Source of the DNA: Haliclona indistincta
Taxonomy: Eukaryota > Porifera > Demospongiae > Haplosclerida > Chalinidae
Assembly: GCA_964017065.1 (NCBI GenBank)
Contig: OZ024786.1
Coordinates: forward strand, 9,181,047-9,245,046
Length of the DNA: 64,000 nucleotides
Reading direction: 5' to 3'
In this document: positions 11,301 through 22,951 of the stretch, in pieces
Position numbering within the stretch: the stretch's first letter is position 1
Layout: each line of letters begins with the position of its first letter
Position numbers and translations under genes: made by a program
Notes under the pieces: generated by a model
What the model was told of the DNA's origin: nothing
Database searches by the model: none
Seen by the model: the letters and a program-made list of their open reading frames with translations, nothing else

Positions 11301-14300
11301 GAGAAGAGCGGATCAATACAACAGACATGAACTAATAACAGTCTCTAATAACTATCATTATCACACAAACATTCGTAACTGAACTGAATTTTGATTACTG
11401 TGTCAAGTGTCTATTGCTAAGCATTGTTTCATACAGTACCCTGGTATAGGGGATTCCCCACTGCTAGCCTGTGTCATTATGATGAAGCCAATATCTCATC
11501 TGTTGGTATCCAAAATATAGCAAAGGCCCGATAATGACTCTTATAGAGGGCTTAAAATTTCAAAAATTTTCAATTTCTAAAAGCCGATCAACTTTCGAAC
11601 ATTATAAACGTTCTCTCAAATTCTGTATCTAACCCCACTAGGCAGTGGTATCACTCAAATTACAAGTAATAAAAACATTTTAAACAAAATGCAAGAGATT
11701 TAGGGTTGGTACATTTATCGAAAAAGTATGGAAACAAGATTTTGAAATGAAAAGGATTGTAACAATAGCAGTGTAATGCTACCTCCCTATTAAATTAACA
11801 ACAACTATCGAAAGCAGTTAATTTAGGGAGGTAGCATTACACTGCTATTGTTACAATCCTTTTCATTTCAAAATCTTGTTTCCATACTTTTTCGATAAAT
11901 GTACCAACCCTAAATCTCTTGCATTTTGGTTAAAATGTTTTTATTACTTGTTTCTTTTCTTTTTTTATTAATGACTTAGTTGGCACTTATGCTAATACAG
12001 TGTAAAGAGCCTCTTGAACTATTTCAGCTGGCTGCATGCCGCTCATGGCGATCGACTCTGCACTGCATGCATTCAACACGTACCATGCAACATTAGCTAA
12101 GCTTAAGCTAGCATTCTTACAAGCCTGAACAGACAAATCCAGTGTAACAGTGAAGATTTGCTCGTTGTCTGCTATGAACACTGCTAGTGGCAGCACGGCA
12201 CTCGGTTACAAGCAATTTGTACTAAGGTGCGCTTGTATTAGAATATTTACATACACGGGCGTGCGCGAGTAGGCGTAACCTAGTAACGGAGTTCAAACAG
12301 AATGATGGAATGGAGTCTGTTATGGACCAAAGATCGCTGTTTTCCTGGAAATACTCGCTTCTGCTAGTGTTTTAGGCTTAAATAGATATCAGGTGCACTG
12401 CTCACAACGACTAGTGTAGTTTCTGTGTAGGTTTTGTCTTGAATAGCTCACTCGCCACGGCCCTAGGCTGGCTGGAGAAGAAGAAGAAGAAGAAGAAAGA
12501 AGATGAACAAACGGGTGACCACGTGAACTCTGGTTTACCACCTTAGACCTGGTTTCTTTTGCTTCTGAAGGTCTCTTTATAATCGCACAAATCGTGCAAA
12601 GAACTTCAGAACGTTCGATTAGCTTGAAACGCCCATACGGCGAAGATATGGCAGTGCCGTACTTAGTGCCTCCAGGCGAGACGCCATCTTTTCATGCCCA
12701 TAGCAACTGGCCTTATAGTCTTTATTAGTAGACTCATTGTAAGCGCTTACCTCTTAGGATAGCCCCTAGGTAGTTAAAATACCCCTGATGTTGTCAACAG
12801 CCAAGATATACGTGAATTATTGCGTTTAGCCTAAGTGTAGCCGCCATCTTGTTTTCCGCCCAACCCTAAATATGCCACGTCTACCGCGTGGCATAATTTA
12901 TAACTGGTTTCATCAGATACATGTAAATGACGTGACTAAATGAATAGAAATGTATCCAGTTTGCAGTGAACCAGGAGCAGTGTAACCTAAGTGTCTCAGT
13001 AATGATACTTGTGTTTATTCACAAGTACCCAATGTACATGTACAGAAATACATTGTACACTGTTACTATGACTCACATTGTCTGTGGCATTAACTTGAGC
13101 TGTTGTTCTCTCAACCAGGTATTGTACAGTGGCTGTGCGACCGCACCCAGCAGCCATCATCAGAGCAGTACATCCATCCTGCACATGAGAAGAGTGGATC
13201 AATACAGCACACATGAACTCTCTAATAACTATCATTATCACACAATCATTCGTAACTGGAGCAGCTAACATAATGCTCTCTCTGATCCTACCCAGTCACC
13301 ATCACAATACTGGTGAACCTGTTCATCAGCTCTCTCCCTACCACTACAGACCATAATGTGGTCACATCATATTTGACGGGATGATAATGGGACCCACAGA
13401 GGAGATAGGCATTAACCCCTTCACCACCAAGGATTGCTCAGTCACATGACATGTGAGACAAGCTGCACTGACAATGCTACTCAACACAAGAGAGTGACCT
13501 CTGAATAAAGGACACACAATCCTTGAGAGTGGTATAATGTCAATAGTAATGGGTGTGGTTAGTAGACAATCACTATCATTGTGCCAGGACAGTGTCTCCT
13601 AGGAGCTCCCAGTATCTAACAGTAGAGAATTTTAGTTTGCCGTTTCCGGTAAACGTGGGGACGTGTAGGGCATCACGTGATCCCATCCATACGTGTCTTG
13701 CTTGACGTTGACACGGGTGGATCAGCACTGTTGATACGCGGGCAGTGCAGTGGAAGTGCACAGTTGATAACGGGCATGATGCAGTGCAGTCACACTTTTC
13801 TATTCCAAATCTTTCGCCTTTCTCTTTTGTAGAACCAAATACAGATAGAAAGTATAGCATCTCTAGATATTCTGCTTCACTATCCTAAGACACGTTCTCG
13901 ACCAGCATAGCCAAGGATCTCTAACACGTCGTCTGAATCGCGCCTAACATAAAGCACAGTTAAGCTGCACAGTCAGTAACAGCAACTTACTTGGATCCAG
14001 TCGACATATTCGTCACTAAAGCAATCGAAGCCGAGCTATCTAGGCCAGCCGTTCGTTGTGCATGAACTAAAATTCTCTTCGCTTGAATTCGTCACGTGTG
14101 GGAGTTACCCGTTTCCCCGCATCCCGGAAACGCCAAACTAAAATTCTCTAATATGTGATTACTTACGTGTGTGTCACGTTAGTTTCCACACAGATTTTGT
14201 ACGCGGGTATGCTACGTTCGACACTCTTCTTATTATTATACTCTTGGTAATTGGATGGTCCATATTTAGTTACATCATGTGACTAGTTGGGATTATCACA

Positions 14301-17300
14301 ATCCATTGCATAAATAATACAGTACATATGAACAGAGGAATCAATGGAGATGTGCTGACACACTCACTGCATCACTCTTAGTTGATGCAGTTGTAAAGCT
14401 GTTACTACTAGCTGTTCTTAGGTCACACTACGATAGCGATGACGGAAAATCACTGCGATCACGGTCACGACAGCAAATGCACACGGTCACACTACCAAAG
14501 GTGGACGCCTTGCTGTTGTAACGTCTTGGCTGACTACCGCTTTGCTACTCACCTTTGCCAACTAACAAGGGTTTCGAGAGTGTACAATTCACATGTATTT
14601 TAAAGCATGAGTCCTTTTTTCGAAGCCGGCAAGCTGATCGTCTGCCTTTCTTTACACGGACCACGAAGCTCCCGCCGGTTTTCCTCACGATCACCAGTTT
14701 TTCAGTCTCTCAGTAGAGCTGTTAGATCATTTTTGTTCGATATTTGGTTATCTTAGGATTCTAGGATGCACATTTGGCTTGATACTAGCTTTGTCGCAGT
14801 CATAACAGCTATTGCAGTCGTAATCTTGGGCTCCAATGGAGCGACAATGTCTGCTGTGGGACAATGGCACGACAACGAATATAACGGACATACCCGGAGA
14901 AAATGACGTCAATCTTGTCGTTGTCGCCAATTTTATCGTAGTGTGACCGAGGCCTTACAAGAGGATGGAAGCTGCACACGTGTTCATTAGCTGTCGATGA
15001 GAAGACACTGTCACATAATGCAATTCTGTCATTTTTGTCTGTATTCTTCTGTTACGGCTACTTTGTATTAGAGTATTAGTTTATACAGTGCAAGTTTGTT
15101 ATATATATTCAGCGCTTTTTAGGAATTTGCACTTTCTCGAGAAAGCGCAGCACTTTTTAGCAATCCCTAGAAAGCGCTGCGCTTTCTCAAGAAAGCGCAG
15201 TCACAGAACGCACAACGGATACTGCGCTTTCTCAGGTTTAACTCCTGTTGTTACACGACTGTTGTCGCTCAAGAATCGCCACAAATACCTCTCTACTACT
15301 ATAGGTGTTAGAATTTATGTTCTGCAAAGTTTTTTTTTTGTCGAGTGTAATGGCTCATGGCAGCAACTCGTGCTAGTACAGCTGTGAAGATCGAGCCTGA
15401 GCTAGCACAATGAGCCTGAGCGAGCATGCACGGTTCCACTTTAGCTACTACTATTATCTGTGCTGCTCTGTTGTACCTAAGTAAGTAGCAAGCATGCCTG
15501 GGTGCTACCTAGACTGCTATATGTCTCTCATCATAGTGTGATGTACCCTGTCACAATAGGCTGACAACATTTCTGCCATGCATGTACATGGCCAGCTGGC
15601 ACTCAGTATATAGTAGGCACAGCTGCATGCAGGTATATAGCTGGAGTAAAAACAACCCTAACGCACTGAAATATGTGTCGTTGTTGCCTCTCTTCAGAAT
15701 GGTCACGGTGGGCTGTGGGAGCTAGGTAATAGCAGTACTGAGCTAAAGTGGAACCGTGCATGCTCGCTCAGGCTCACTGTGCTAGCTCAGGCTCAAATCG
15801 TCAGAGCGCCAGCGCTAGCACGAGTTGCTGCCATGGCCCATTACACTCGACAAAAGACTCACCCAACTTAAATTCTATTACCTATAGTAGTAGAGAGCTA
15901 TTTTGTGGCGATTCTTGAGCGACAACAGTCGTGTAACAACAGGAGTTAAACCTTAAAAAGCACAGTATCCGTTGCGCTTTCTGTGACTGTGCTTTCTGGA
16001 GAAAGCTCAGCGCTTTCTCGAGAAAGCCCGCGCTTTCTAGGGATTCTGAAAAAGCGCTGCGCTTTCTCGAGAAAGCGCAGCGCTTAATAGCTTATTGTGT
16101 AGTGCACTGCCTCAAAATAGTATTTGAGCACTATGCTCCATACAAAACAGCAGAAACACTGCCAAGTAGCAAGAAACTAGCTTTCCTTTATGGTAGTGAT
16201 AGACATATAAGTCAGGACTCTATAAAGCAGTGAATACTACCATGTTTATAGTTAAATCAGTTTTATATGTACAAAATCACAATGTTCGATATTTTTCTGA
16301 AACACTGATGTAGCCTGCTCCTGTTACTAAGCTCGTTGCTTATCGACATCATATTGTATGATCCAGTTCTTTTACTCAATTATTTCTACCAATGATACTT
16401 GTGTTTATTCACAAGTACCCAATGTACATGAGCAGAAATACATTGTACACTGTTACTATGACTCACATTATCTGTGGCATTAACTTGAGCTGTTGTTCTC
16501 TCAACCAGGTATTGTACAATGGCTGTGCCACCACTCTGAGCAGCCTTCATCAGAGCAGTACATCCAATCTGCACATGAGAAGAGTGGATCAATACAACAC
16601 ACATGAACTATTAACAGTCATGCATTATCACACAATCATTAATTTTGTAACTAGTCTAGTTACTTGTGATAGTATTACAGTTCATGTGATGATGTCATTG
16701 CGTGTAGCGAAAAATATAAATTTTTTTAACTTTTAGTTATGCATTAAAAATGATATTTAGAGCGCAGCTTTGAATAAGGTTAACCACAGTGAGCGTCACT
16801 GTGTTTAAAACTCTGTAACCTACATCAACAAAGGCTAAATTTGAATTAAAATATCTCAGCAATTCAAAAGAATTCTGAATTATAACTTGGTTATGTTATT
16901 TATATCAATCACAAGAACATTTTTACTAGAAAATTGATCAAATTTAAGAGATGAATTTGACGTCCATCCCACATTATAAGATGTTGTTACTAACACAATA
17001 GCTTTGTTATAATGCTAGGCGGCTACTTTATGTTACAGTATTTCAGTGAAGGTTTGTTGCATGCTAGTTGGTAGCTTATTGTGTAGTACTCTGAGTCAAA
17101 ATACTACATGTATTTGGGCACTTTAAGCTTTGTACAATGTAGTCTTTCCTTTACATTACATAGTGTTAGATTATTTGATAGACAGATAAAGACAGGACTC
17201 TATCAGCTGTACCAGTGAATACTACCATGCTTAATAATTATAGTCTAAAAATCAGTTTGTATGCACAAAACAATCATATTTTATCCCGCTGGATTGCAGT

Positions 17301-19913
17301 ATATGAGCTCGTTGCTAATCCACATGTACTGTATTATCAATGCCAGTTCTTTTACTCAATTATTTCTACCATGATACTTGTGTTTATTCACAAGTACCCA
17401 ATGTACATGTACAGTAACACACTGTACACTGTTACTATGACTCACATTACTTGTGGCATTAACTTGAGCTGTTGTTCTCTCAACCAGGTATTGGACAATG
17501 GCTGTGTGACCACCCAGAGCAGCCTTCATCAGAGCAGTGTTTCCTGACTGCACATGAGAAGAGCGGATCAATACAACACACATGAACTATTAACAGTCAT
17601 TATCACACAATCATTTGTAACTGGTTCAGTTAGTATTACAATGTGATGTCATTGTGTGTACAGTGGGACCCCCCCTGCTAATCCCAGCCTCTGAATTGCG
17701 GACACCCCGTTTTATAGGAAACCAAATGTGGGCACCAACCGATGACGAATGTATATTTTAACCCTTAAAAAGAGGACACCTCGTTATTCAGGACAAATTG
17801 AAGTCCCAATGGTGTCTGGATTAGAGATGTTCCAATGTAGCTATTTTTAGCTGTCTTTATACATGTATGATACTGTGCTTTAAGTTAAACATAAAAGTTA
17901 AACTTTTTCGAACTTTTATGCGGTAAGTATGTAAAAAAATTGTCACTGCCAAGCAACAGCGATGCCGTGAAATGGCTTAAAGTCATGAAATTGTAATTTT
18001 GCAATTTTAATTGGTCAGTTAAAGGTATAAAAATGCTGTATTTCACATTAAGAACAAAAGGGTTAGTCTCACATTTTGTTGCTACTTGCCCAATCACTTC
18101 TAGCAAAAATATTACTGAGAATCCACTAAATTGTGACTACAGCTGATGAGCTCATTGTAGGGTCACCATACGTAGTGTGTAGCTTGACCTGTTCATTTCT
18201 CTTAAGCCGTGTCCACACTGGCGTTCCAATGTGCATTAGAATGCAGTTTCAAATTTTCGAACCGGAGTGGATCCGGATTCAATGCATACTTGTCCCAATG
18301 CACTTTCATAATGTGCATGGTTTCAAGTCGATCGCAACTGAATTGAGTCTGGGTGTGGCCTCGATCACATGGCGTGTTTTGTGAAGGCAGCTAACTTGAG
18401 TGCTGACTAAGACAGCCCTTGTGTGCGCTGGAAGTAAACAAGGCATAGGACACATCAGGCTTGCGCTGGTACGTGACTAGGCTAGTTCCATTAGCTTTCA
18501 GCAAACAGTCGCTTACGTCACATGACGTGATGGACGCCAGCAACTGGCTTGATTCTGCTTGATCTTGTTCCAGTGCAGACGTGGTTGATACGGCTTGAAT
18601 CAGATCAGAGTCAATGTGAATTGAAATCGCTTTGTAGTGCGGACACGGCTTTAGGCTGTTTGTTAAACAGAAAAAGACAGGACTCTATTAGCTGTACCAG
18701 TGAATACTACCATGCTTAATATAGTCTAAAAAATCAGTTTGTATGCACAAAACAATCATATTTCATCCCGCTGGATTGCAGTATACGAGCTCGTTGCTTA
18801 TCCACATGTACTGTATTATCAATGCCAGTTTTCTTATTCAATTTCTAGTTTTCCTACCCATGATACTTGTGTTTATTCACAAGTACTCAATGTACTTGTA
18901 CAGTAACACACTGTACACTGTTACTATGACTCACATTATCTGTGGCATTAACTTGAGCTGTTGTTCTCTCAACCAGGTATTGGACAATGGCTGTGTGACC
19001 ATACGTAGCAGCCTTCATCAGAGCAGTGCTTTCTGACTGCACATGAGAAGAATGGATCACATGAACTATTAACAGTCATTATCACACAATCATTTGTAAC
19101 TGGTTCAGTCAGTATTACAATACATCGTCATTGTGTGTAGCTATTTTTAGCTGTCTTTATACATGTATGATATCGTACAGCTTTAAATTATTTTAATAAA
19201 TAAAAATAACTTACCATACAATTATCGTACAATTACAATTATCGTTATCTTACCATACAATTTGTATGGTAAGATAACGTTTTGCTTTTGATTATTCGTG
19301 ATTCCATCGCTATAACAGATAAATCGTTACTCGCAGTCACGCTATAACCGATACGTGCTGTACTACAAAAATTAAATGATGTTTGTCTTCACTTGAGCTA
19401 ACTGCTTGAACATTAATATTCAAAGATTTTCTGTCAATCAAAAATCATTGTCTAAACTGTCTGTCTAGTATACATACAGTATAAATTACAGTAGATTAGT
19501 AATAGTAGCAGATCTAGTACAGTACACTACACACAATGAGAATGGACTAGCTGAAGACTAACCCAATCATTCTTCAAATTAGGATTACCACCTCTCTCCA
19601 CAGCAGAGCGAGCATCCTCCCACCTGCCATTACAACAAGCATCATACAGCTTCCTATCCTGTGTGAGTAGAGCACAGAGCAGCACCACTGACAGGTGATC
19701 ATACCAACACTTTCACACACCCTCTCCACACACTACTGTGGTCCTGCACTATAATACAGAGTAGTTCTGCTGCCTAGTCAGTAATACAGGCTTTATTGTG
19801 CTAGTGTGTATGAGCTACCTAACTAACACTGATTGTAGACTACAGACGACTAGTCATTACTAACACACTCTCTCACTCACCAGCTCGCTCTGCTGTTTCT
19901 TGGTTAGGCTCAT
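8319..19913 (-). CDS. Ankyrin-repeat protein, multi-exon gene (3' end not found)
   Basis: Eight exons are supported on the minus strand, all phase 0 with GT-AG borders. The first exon (19881-19913) encodes MSLTKKQQSEL. Exon 2 (19563-19658) encodes a degenerate repeat (LYDACCNGRWEDARSAVERG). Five 102-bp exons follow (18935-19036, 17446-17547, 16467-16568, 13077-13178, 11191-11292), each exactly one 34-residue ankyrin repeat. In them TALMKAA varies only slightly and the second half, IVQYLVERTTAQVNAT, is nearly constant. Exon 8 (8319-8405) encodes TACHYAASHGRLEVIKLL. Ankyrin repeats bind proteins, but no partner can be inferred. The downstream exons and stop codon were not located. Introns hold several MITEs, two foldbacks and a composite element. 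The repeat exons and adjoining intron are recent tandem duplications. Confidence 0.85.
8942..10173. mobile_element. TIR element, CAGAGATAATATATA ends
   Basis: Ends CAGAGATAATATATA and TATATATTATCTCTG lead into inverted TAACCGGGATAAG and AACTCTATTTA. The target duplication GTCTAAG (8935-8941, 10174-10180) is perfect. CAGAG ends suggest the hAT superfamily, though hAT usually duplicates 8 bp. It lies in an ankyrin-gene intron. No transposase ORF is present. A possible spliced fragment (9180-9700) could not be identified. Confidence 0.85.
9938..9983. repeat. Perfect 46-bp palindrome
   Basis: GCCATTCGACAACTTCTTTG is followed at once by its reverse complement with at most 2 bp of loop. It lies inside the 8942-10173 element and could extrude as a cruciform. 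Confidence 0.9.
10242..10734. mobile_element. piggyBac-like MITE
   Basis: Flanked by TTAA (10238-10241 and 10735-10738), with ends CCCTTCACAAGCGG and, inverted, CCCTTCAAGTGCGG. TTAA plus CCCTT ends is the piggyBac signature. It is 493 bp, non-coding and intronic. Confidence 0.8.
10739..11660. repeat. Intronic direct duplication around an ankyrin exon
   Basis: About 270 bp at 10739-11010 recur at 11395-11660 (GTCAAGTGTCTATTGCTAAG to AGGCAGTGGTATCACTCAAA), bracketing the exon at 11191-11292. The following block (11027-11190) recurs at 12899-13076 next to the neighbouring exon. This shows that exon plus intron were duplicated together and gives an empty-site reference for the insertion at 11662-12896. 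Confidence 0.9.
11662..11951. repeat. Long palindrome of copy C
   Basis: The arms 11662-11797 and about 11818-11951 are reverse complements apart from one substitution and a 2-bp indel near the loop. The loop is about 20 bp. Outer motif TTTAGGGTTGGTAC, inner motif TACCTCCCTA. Confidence 0.92.
12871..12894. repeat. Terminal hairpin of copy C
   Basis: TATGCCACG and CGTGGCATA form a 9-bp stem with a 6-nt loop, abutting CCCTAAA and followed by ATTTA. Confidence 0.8.
13625..14148. mobile_element. MITE with TA duplication, GAGAATTTTAGTTTG ends
   Basis: Inverted ends GAGAATTTTAGTTTG and CGTTTCCGG (about 25 bp) are flanked by TA on both sides. It resembles Tc1/mariner-type non-autonomous elements. 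It is intronic. Confidence 0.82.
14418..14957. mobile_element. TIR element, GGTCACACTACGATA family, copy 1
   Basis: Inverted ends GGTCACACTACGATA and TATCGTAGTGTGACC, the right one with an extra GAGGCCTTA. An inverted copy occupies 33334-34290 and shares GTTGTAACGTCTTGGCTGAC and the central region. Confidence 0.8.
15112..16088. repeat. 977-bp foldback with AAAGCGC palindromic ends
   Basis: Arms of about 335-345 bp (15112-15446 and 15741-16088) are inverted copies. The outer 130 bp of each is built of short palindromes of the type GCGCTTTCTCGAGAAAGCGC, and the inner part is unique (AAGAATCGCCACAAA, GTGTAACAACAGGAG). The centre is about 295 bp. It sits in an ankyrin-gene intron. Confidence 0.88.
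17661..17837. mobile_element. pogo/Tigger-like MITE
   Basis: Inverted ends CAGTGGGACCCCCCC and CTAATCC, with TA duplicated on both sides. The empty site is preserved in the paralogous block at about 19130-19141 (TGTGTGTAGCTATTTTT). It is 177 bp. Confidence 0.85.
18203..18653. mobile_element. MITE with AAGCCGTGTCCACACT ends
   Basis: AAGCCGTGTCCACACTGG on the left and GTAGTGCGGACACGGCTT on the right are inverted repeats. It is about 450 bp, non-coding and intronic. Confidence 0.78.
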
Positions 19914-20652
19914 GATCGCGGTATAATTATGATGGTGATGATATAGTCTGTGTACGAAGCAGTTAGCACAGCTAGCAACGAGCCGAGCTAGCGGCTACTA
20001 GGCATGCTCGGGCTACATGAAGAACCAGGACTCGACTTTATAGATCTCTTGACCATAAGCCCCACCCCTCAGTACTGCGCATGTGCAAGCCGCGAGTACA
20101 CTGCACATGTACCAGAGACTAGTCGATACTATAGTGATAAACTGTGCGAGTTCAGTAGGAAATAAAGAAATCTGCATGATATCAGCTGAGAGAGATTTGT
20201 AGTCGTGAACGGTCTCACAATGTGTTGTGATCAGCTGGTTGCTGGTGGCCCAGCTCATTCAGCAATTTCACCTGCATTCAGTATTCAGCAATTTCATTCT
20301 GGATTTTTTTACGTTATGTTGTTTTCAAGTGGTATAGTCATACTTTGATTTATACACAGTTCCTCTATTATTATCATAAGGATTATAATTTTGTTATTAC
20401 TTACTAGTGTGATCATGCATGAAAAAGCAAGTTATATCATATGTAACCTGCCCTACACCCTCCTCAATACAGGTGTATATCATTGCTATTTCAACTGCAT
20501 GCAGTGTACACAAAGAAAGGAATGTATATAACTGGGTATAACTGTTGTTGTTGTCGTTGAATAAAAAAAAATTATGTTTAAATTGTCACAAACTAGTCTT
20601 GGCGTGCACATGTATTATAGTCTATTCATAGGAGTTGAATTTATTCATGTGA
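19914..20652. promoter_or_regulatory. Presumed 5' flank of the ankyrin gene
   Basis: This stretch lies directly upstream of the ankyrin ATG (minus strand, 19913). No TATA box or clear element was seen. Assignment as promoter is by position only. Confidence 0.35.
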
Positions 20653-20922
20653 GTGCATCCAATGGTGTCCCAGAACCTGCCTGTAGTCAGCGTTCCGTTG
20701 ATAATGTTCATTGATGACAGCAGTGGTAACAGAAGCAAAAAATGGAACTGCTTTGATGTCTGGTATCTGCTTCTAGGAGGCCTCAGCATAGAGGAAAATG
20801 CTCATCTTAGACTGAACCATTTACTTCATCACAGTCATGTTCAAATAGAGTTAGCCCACTCGAGCTTGCAGCTCATATTGTTACAGATCAATTTACATTT
20901 TTATAATAAAAAATTAATATGA
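20653..20922 (+). pseudogene. Possible transposase relic
   Basis: An 89-codon frame carries LPVVSVPLIMFIDDSSGNRS then KKWNCFDVWYLLLGGLSIEE. The D-SGN-SK-WN-F-WY-LAGL pattern recalls a motif I associate with transposase-like proteins of the Kyakuja-Dileera-Zisupton type. This is a recollection, not a computed match. The frame decays after this motif and nothing nearby extends it. Confidence 0.3.
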
Positions 20923-22328
20923 TAGAGTTGCCTGTTTTGTCAAAGTTCATTGTCTGTGGTATTCAATTTATATTACCATTCTAGACTACTTAGTCTAAAT
21001 AAAAAGTGACAAAGTGGGGGTTCATTTTTATTCAACTAGTTGGACTAGAAAAAAATTAATTTTTGTGAGGCCTTATGAAAATGCATTACAATTATTGTCG
21101 TCAGGACATTTCAGTAGCCTTGATTTACCAGATGTCAGTTTATATATTTTGAATGCTGATTTCCTCATGCAGCCCACACTCATCTCACCTCATGGTGGGC
21201 ACTGCATGGCCCATTTCTACATCCAGGCAGTGCCCGCCATGTTCTCAGCATTATGATTACATGCATGAGGATGTCTGATCTCCCTTTCTAAGAACACATG
21301 CACACGTCATCCATTATTGTATCACTGACCACAAGCAAATATACTTTAGTAGTATAGCAGTATCTACATCTATCAGGTGTTGTTAATTGAATAATTGATG
21401 GATTGAGAACAATACTAAATTTCTGCACATAGCTGATCTAAGCTATTTTGATGTCTACATGTGGAAAAGATTCAAATTTTAAAAGTCCATCAGTTTCTTG
21501 GTCATCCAAGGCATGCCAAAATTTCATTTCAGCTTTAATAAATTCTTGTGATCAACTTTGGTGTTCTTGTTCTTGTCCATCATATCAAATATCTCTCGAC
21601 CTTGTATTCATTTCATGTAACGTTGCCTTTATGATTATACTCTAGAAAGCATTGGATTTTTTTCAAAACAAGTTTTTGTTTGGCTGCGGCCTCTTTCTCC
21701 ATCATAGCTGCTACTAGTTTAAGTTATTCTTGTTCATTTGCTTTCCCACGCCCTCTGTAAGTCCCATGAAGCATCATAGTAATCCTTCCTTAGCTGCAAT
21801 TCTTAACTTGTCCATTTCAACACGACGGTCAGTGCCATGAGTTTCGCCAAATTGTTGTTGTAAAGCTCGAAGTATTCTCGCGAGAGGTAACCATTAATTT
21901 TTGTTAGTGTCTAGCTGAGAAAGATGCCTTTCACACGTGCGACCCAAATTTTATGATTCTACTTGTCATGGTTATTTCATGTTCTATTTTTAGTAGTAAG
22001 CTTACTATATATAGCCAATAGACGGCTACTATCTGTTGAATAGTGTTGGAAAGTACCTGACTAACTTGCAAGCAGGATCGGAAAATCATTCACGAGGATA
22101 TCTTCAGCTTCAGTCCGTATAAAACGAGTTACCTTTCTAGGTACATGTAAGATGCAACTTTAATAATTATAGGTACTGATGCCATATGTACAGTATTTTT
22201 GCATGTAAAAAATTTATGTTCAGTGTAGCTGGACAAAGCAGACATAATCTCAACTCAACTAATTGTACGAGTTGGACTTTAATCTATACTATCGATCATC
22301 ATGAAATTTTTAGGAAGCGGCCGTGCCG
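20923..22328. other. Upstream region of ispF, no gene recognised
   Basis: AT-rich with short unassigned ORFs. About 65 bp at 22141-22205 (GTACATGTAAGATGC onward) resemble 28735-28800, so each lies upstream of a plus-strand gene. A possible splice acceptor TTTTTAG stands 17 nt before the ispF ATG. Confidence 0.4.
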
Positions 22329-22811
22329 ATGTCTCTCAGAATAGGCAATGGCTATGACATTCATCCGTTGGTGCCTGAGCGTCCATTAATTCTAGAAGGA
22401 GTCCAAATACCGCACACATTGGGTCTTCTGGGCAACACTGATGCAGACGTGCTGATTCATGCACTTATTGATGCCATGTTAGGAGCTCTTTGTCTTGGAG
22501 ACATTGGTCATCATTTCCCGCCTAATGATCCAAAGGTCAAAGGTTTGCGAAGTGTGTCCATGTTGGCAGAAGTCAAACAGATGATCAGTGAAAAAAATTG
22601 GAAGGTGAATAATATAGACACGATAGTAGTGGCAGAGAAACCTAAACTGATGCCATACATTGACAGTATGCGTGACAATATTGCTAGAGTGCTGGAAATT
22701 GAGAGAGATTGTGTCAGTGTCAAGGCTAAAACTAATGAAAAACTTGGTCCTGTCGGCAAAGAAGAAGCAATTGCTGCTCATGCTGTTGTATTACTATCAA
22801 AGATGGTATAA
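22329..22811 (+). CDS. ispF: 2-C-methyl-D-erythritol 2,4-cyclodiphosphate synthase
   Basis: A 160-residue uninterrupted frame covers the whole IspF fold. The family enzyme forms a homotrimer and makes MEcPP from CDP-ME-2-phosphate, releasing CMP, in the MEP isoprenoid pathway. Visible signatures are GYDIHP with zinc ligands D10 and H12, [16 protein letters not shown] with the third ligand H44, [13 protein letters not shown], and KAKTNEKLG then AAHAVVLL at the end. One deviation is that the usual His of the HSD motif is Asn36 (GNTDAD). ATG at 22329 is chosen because family proteins start just before RIGxGYD. A GTG lies six bases upstream. Neighbours are eukaryotic: an intron-rich gene lies tail-to-tail 140 bp downstream and composition is AT-rich on both sides. 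Animals use the mevalonate pathway, so horizontal acquisition, or misassembly of symbiont DNA, must be considered. Confidence 0.93.
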   Translation: MSLRIGNGYDIHPLVPERPLILEGVQIPHTLGLLGNTDADVLIHALIDAMLGALCLGDIGHHFPPNDPKVKGLRSVSMLAEVKQMISEKNWKVNNIDTIVVAEKPKLMPYIDSMRDNIARVLEIERDCVSVKAKTNEKLGPVGKEEAIAAHAVVLLSKMV

Positions 22812-22951
22812 TGTAAAATTGTATAGATCATAATAATGACTCTTATTAACTTTATTATTGTATGCATGACGCAATTAATTCACATCATTATAGTATGTCT
22901 AAAATTAATAGTTTGCAGTGATTGTGGTTAGGAAAAGACATCATACACATG

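Larger units (their letters stand above)
11662..12896 (-). mobile_element. Composite hairpin-foldback element, copy C
   Basis: The boundaries come from the paralogous empty site at about 11005-11028 (CTCAAATTATTATATAACTG), into which 1.235 kb has been inserted. The left end is a long palindrome (11662-11951). The right end is a hairpin (12871-12894). Between them lie a GAAGAA tract (12477-12502) and GTAGCCGCCATCTTGTTTT. The motif by the hairpin is TTTAGGGTTGG when read inward, the same as at the palindrome's outer ends. No protein-coding frame was found. It lies in an ankyrin-gene intron. Confidence 0.8.
16200..19170. repeat. Segmental duplications carrying ankyrin exons
   Basis: Blocks of about 450 bp around 16200-16670, 17187-17650 and 18665-19140 share intron and exon sequence (GACAGGACTCTAT, CCGCTGGATTGCAGTATA, ATGATACTTGTGTTTATTCA). 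The 17.2 and 18.7 kb blocks are the closest pair. The 17.6 kb block carries a 177-bp MITE that the 19.1 kb block lacks. Confidence 0.88.

Noticed and set aside
11116..19036. Recurrent plus-strand frames reading MILVFIHKYPMYMYRNTLYT
   Set aside because: They are the antisense of the duplicated ankyrin exon and its donor-side intron. The minus strand gives ankyrin repeats with correct splice sites.
22479..22781. Two minus-strand frames inside ispF
   Set aside because: They are shadows of the ispF coding strand, with no family features.
22329..22811. ispF as simple bacterial contamination
   Set aside because: Not accepted as the default: the flanks on both sides are eukaryotic within 150 bp and no other bacterial gene is present. 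It stays open as an assembly-error hypothesis.
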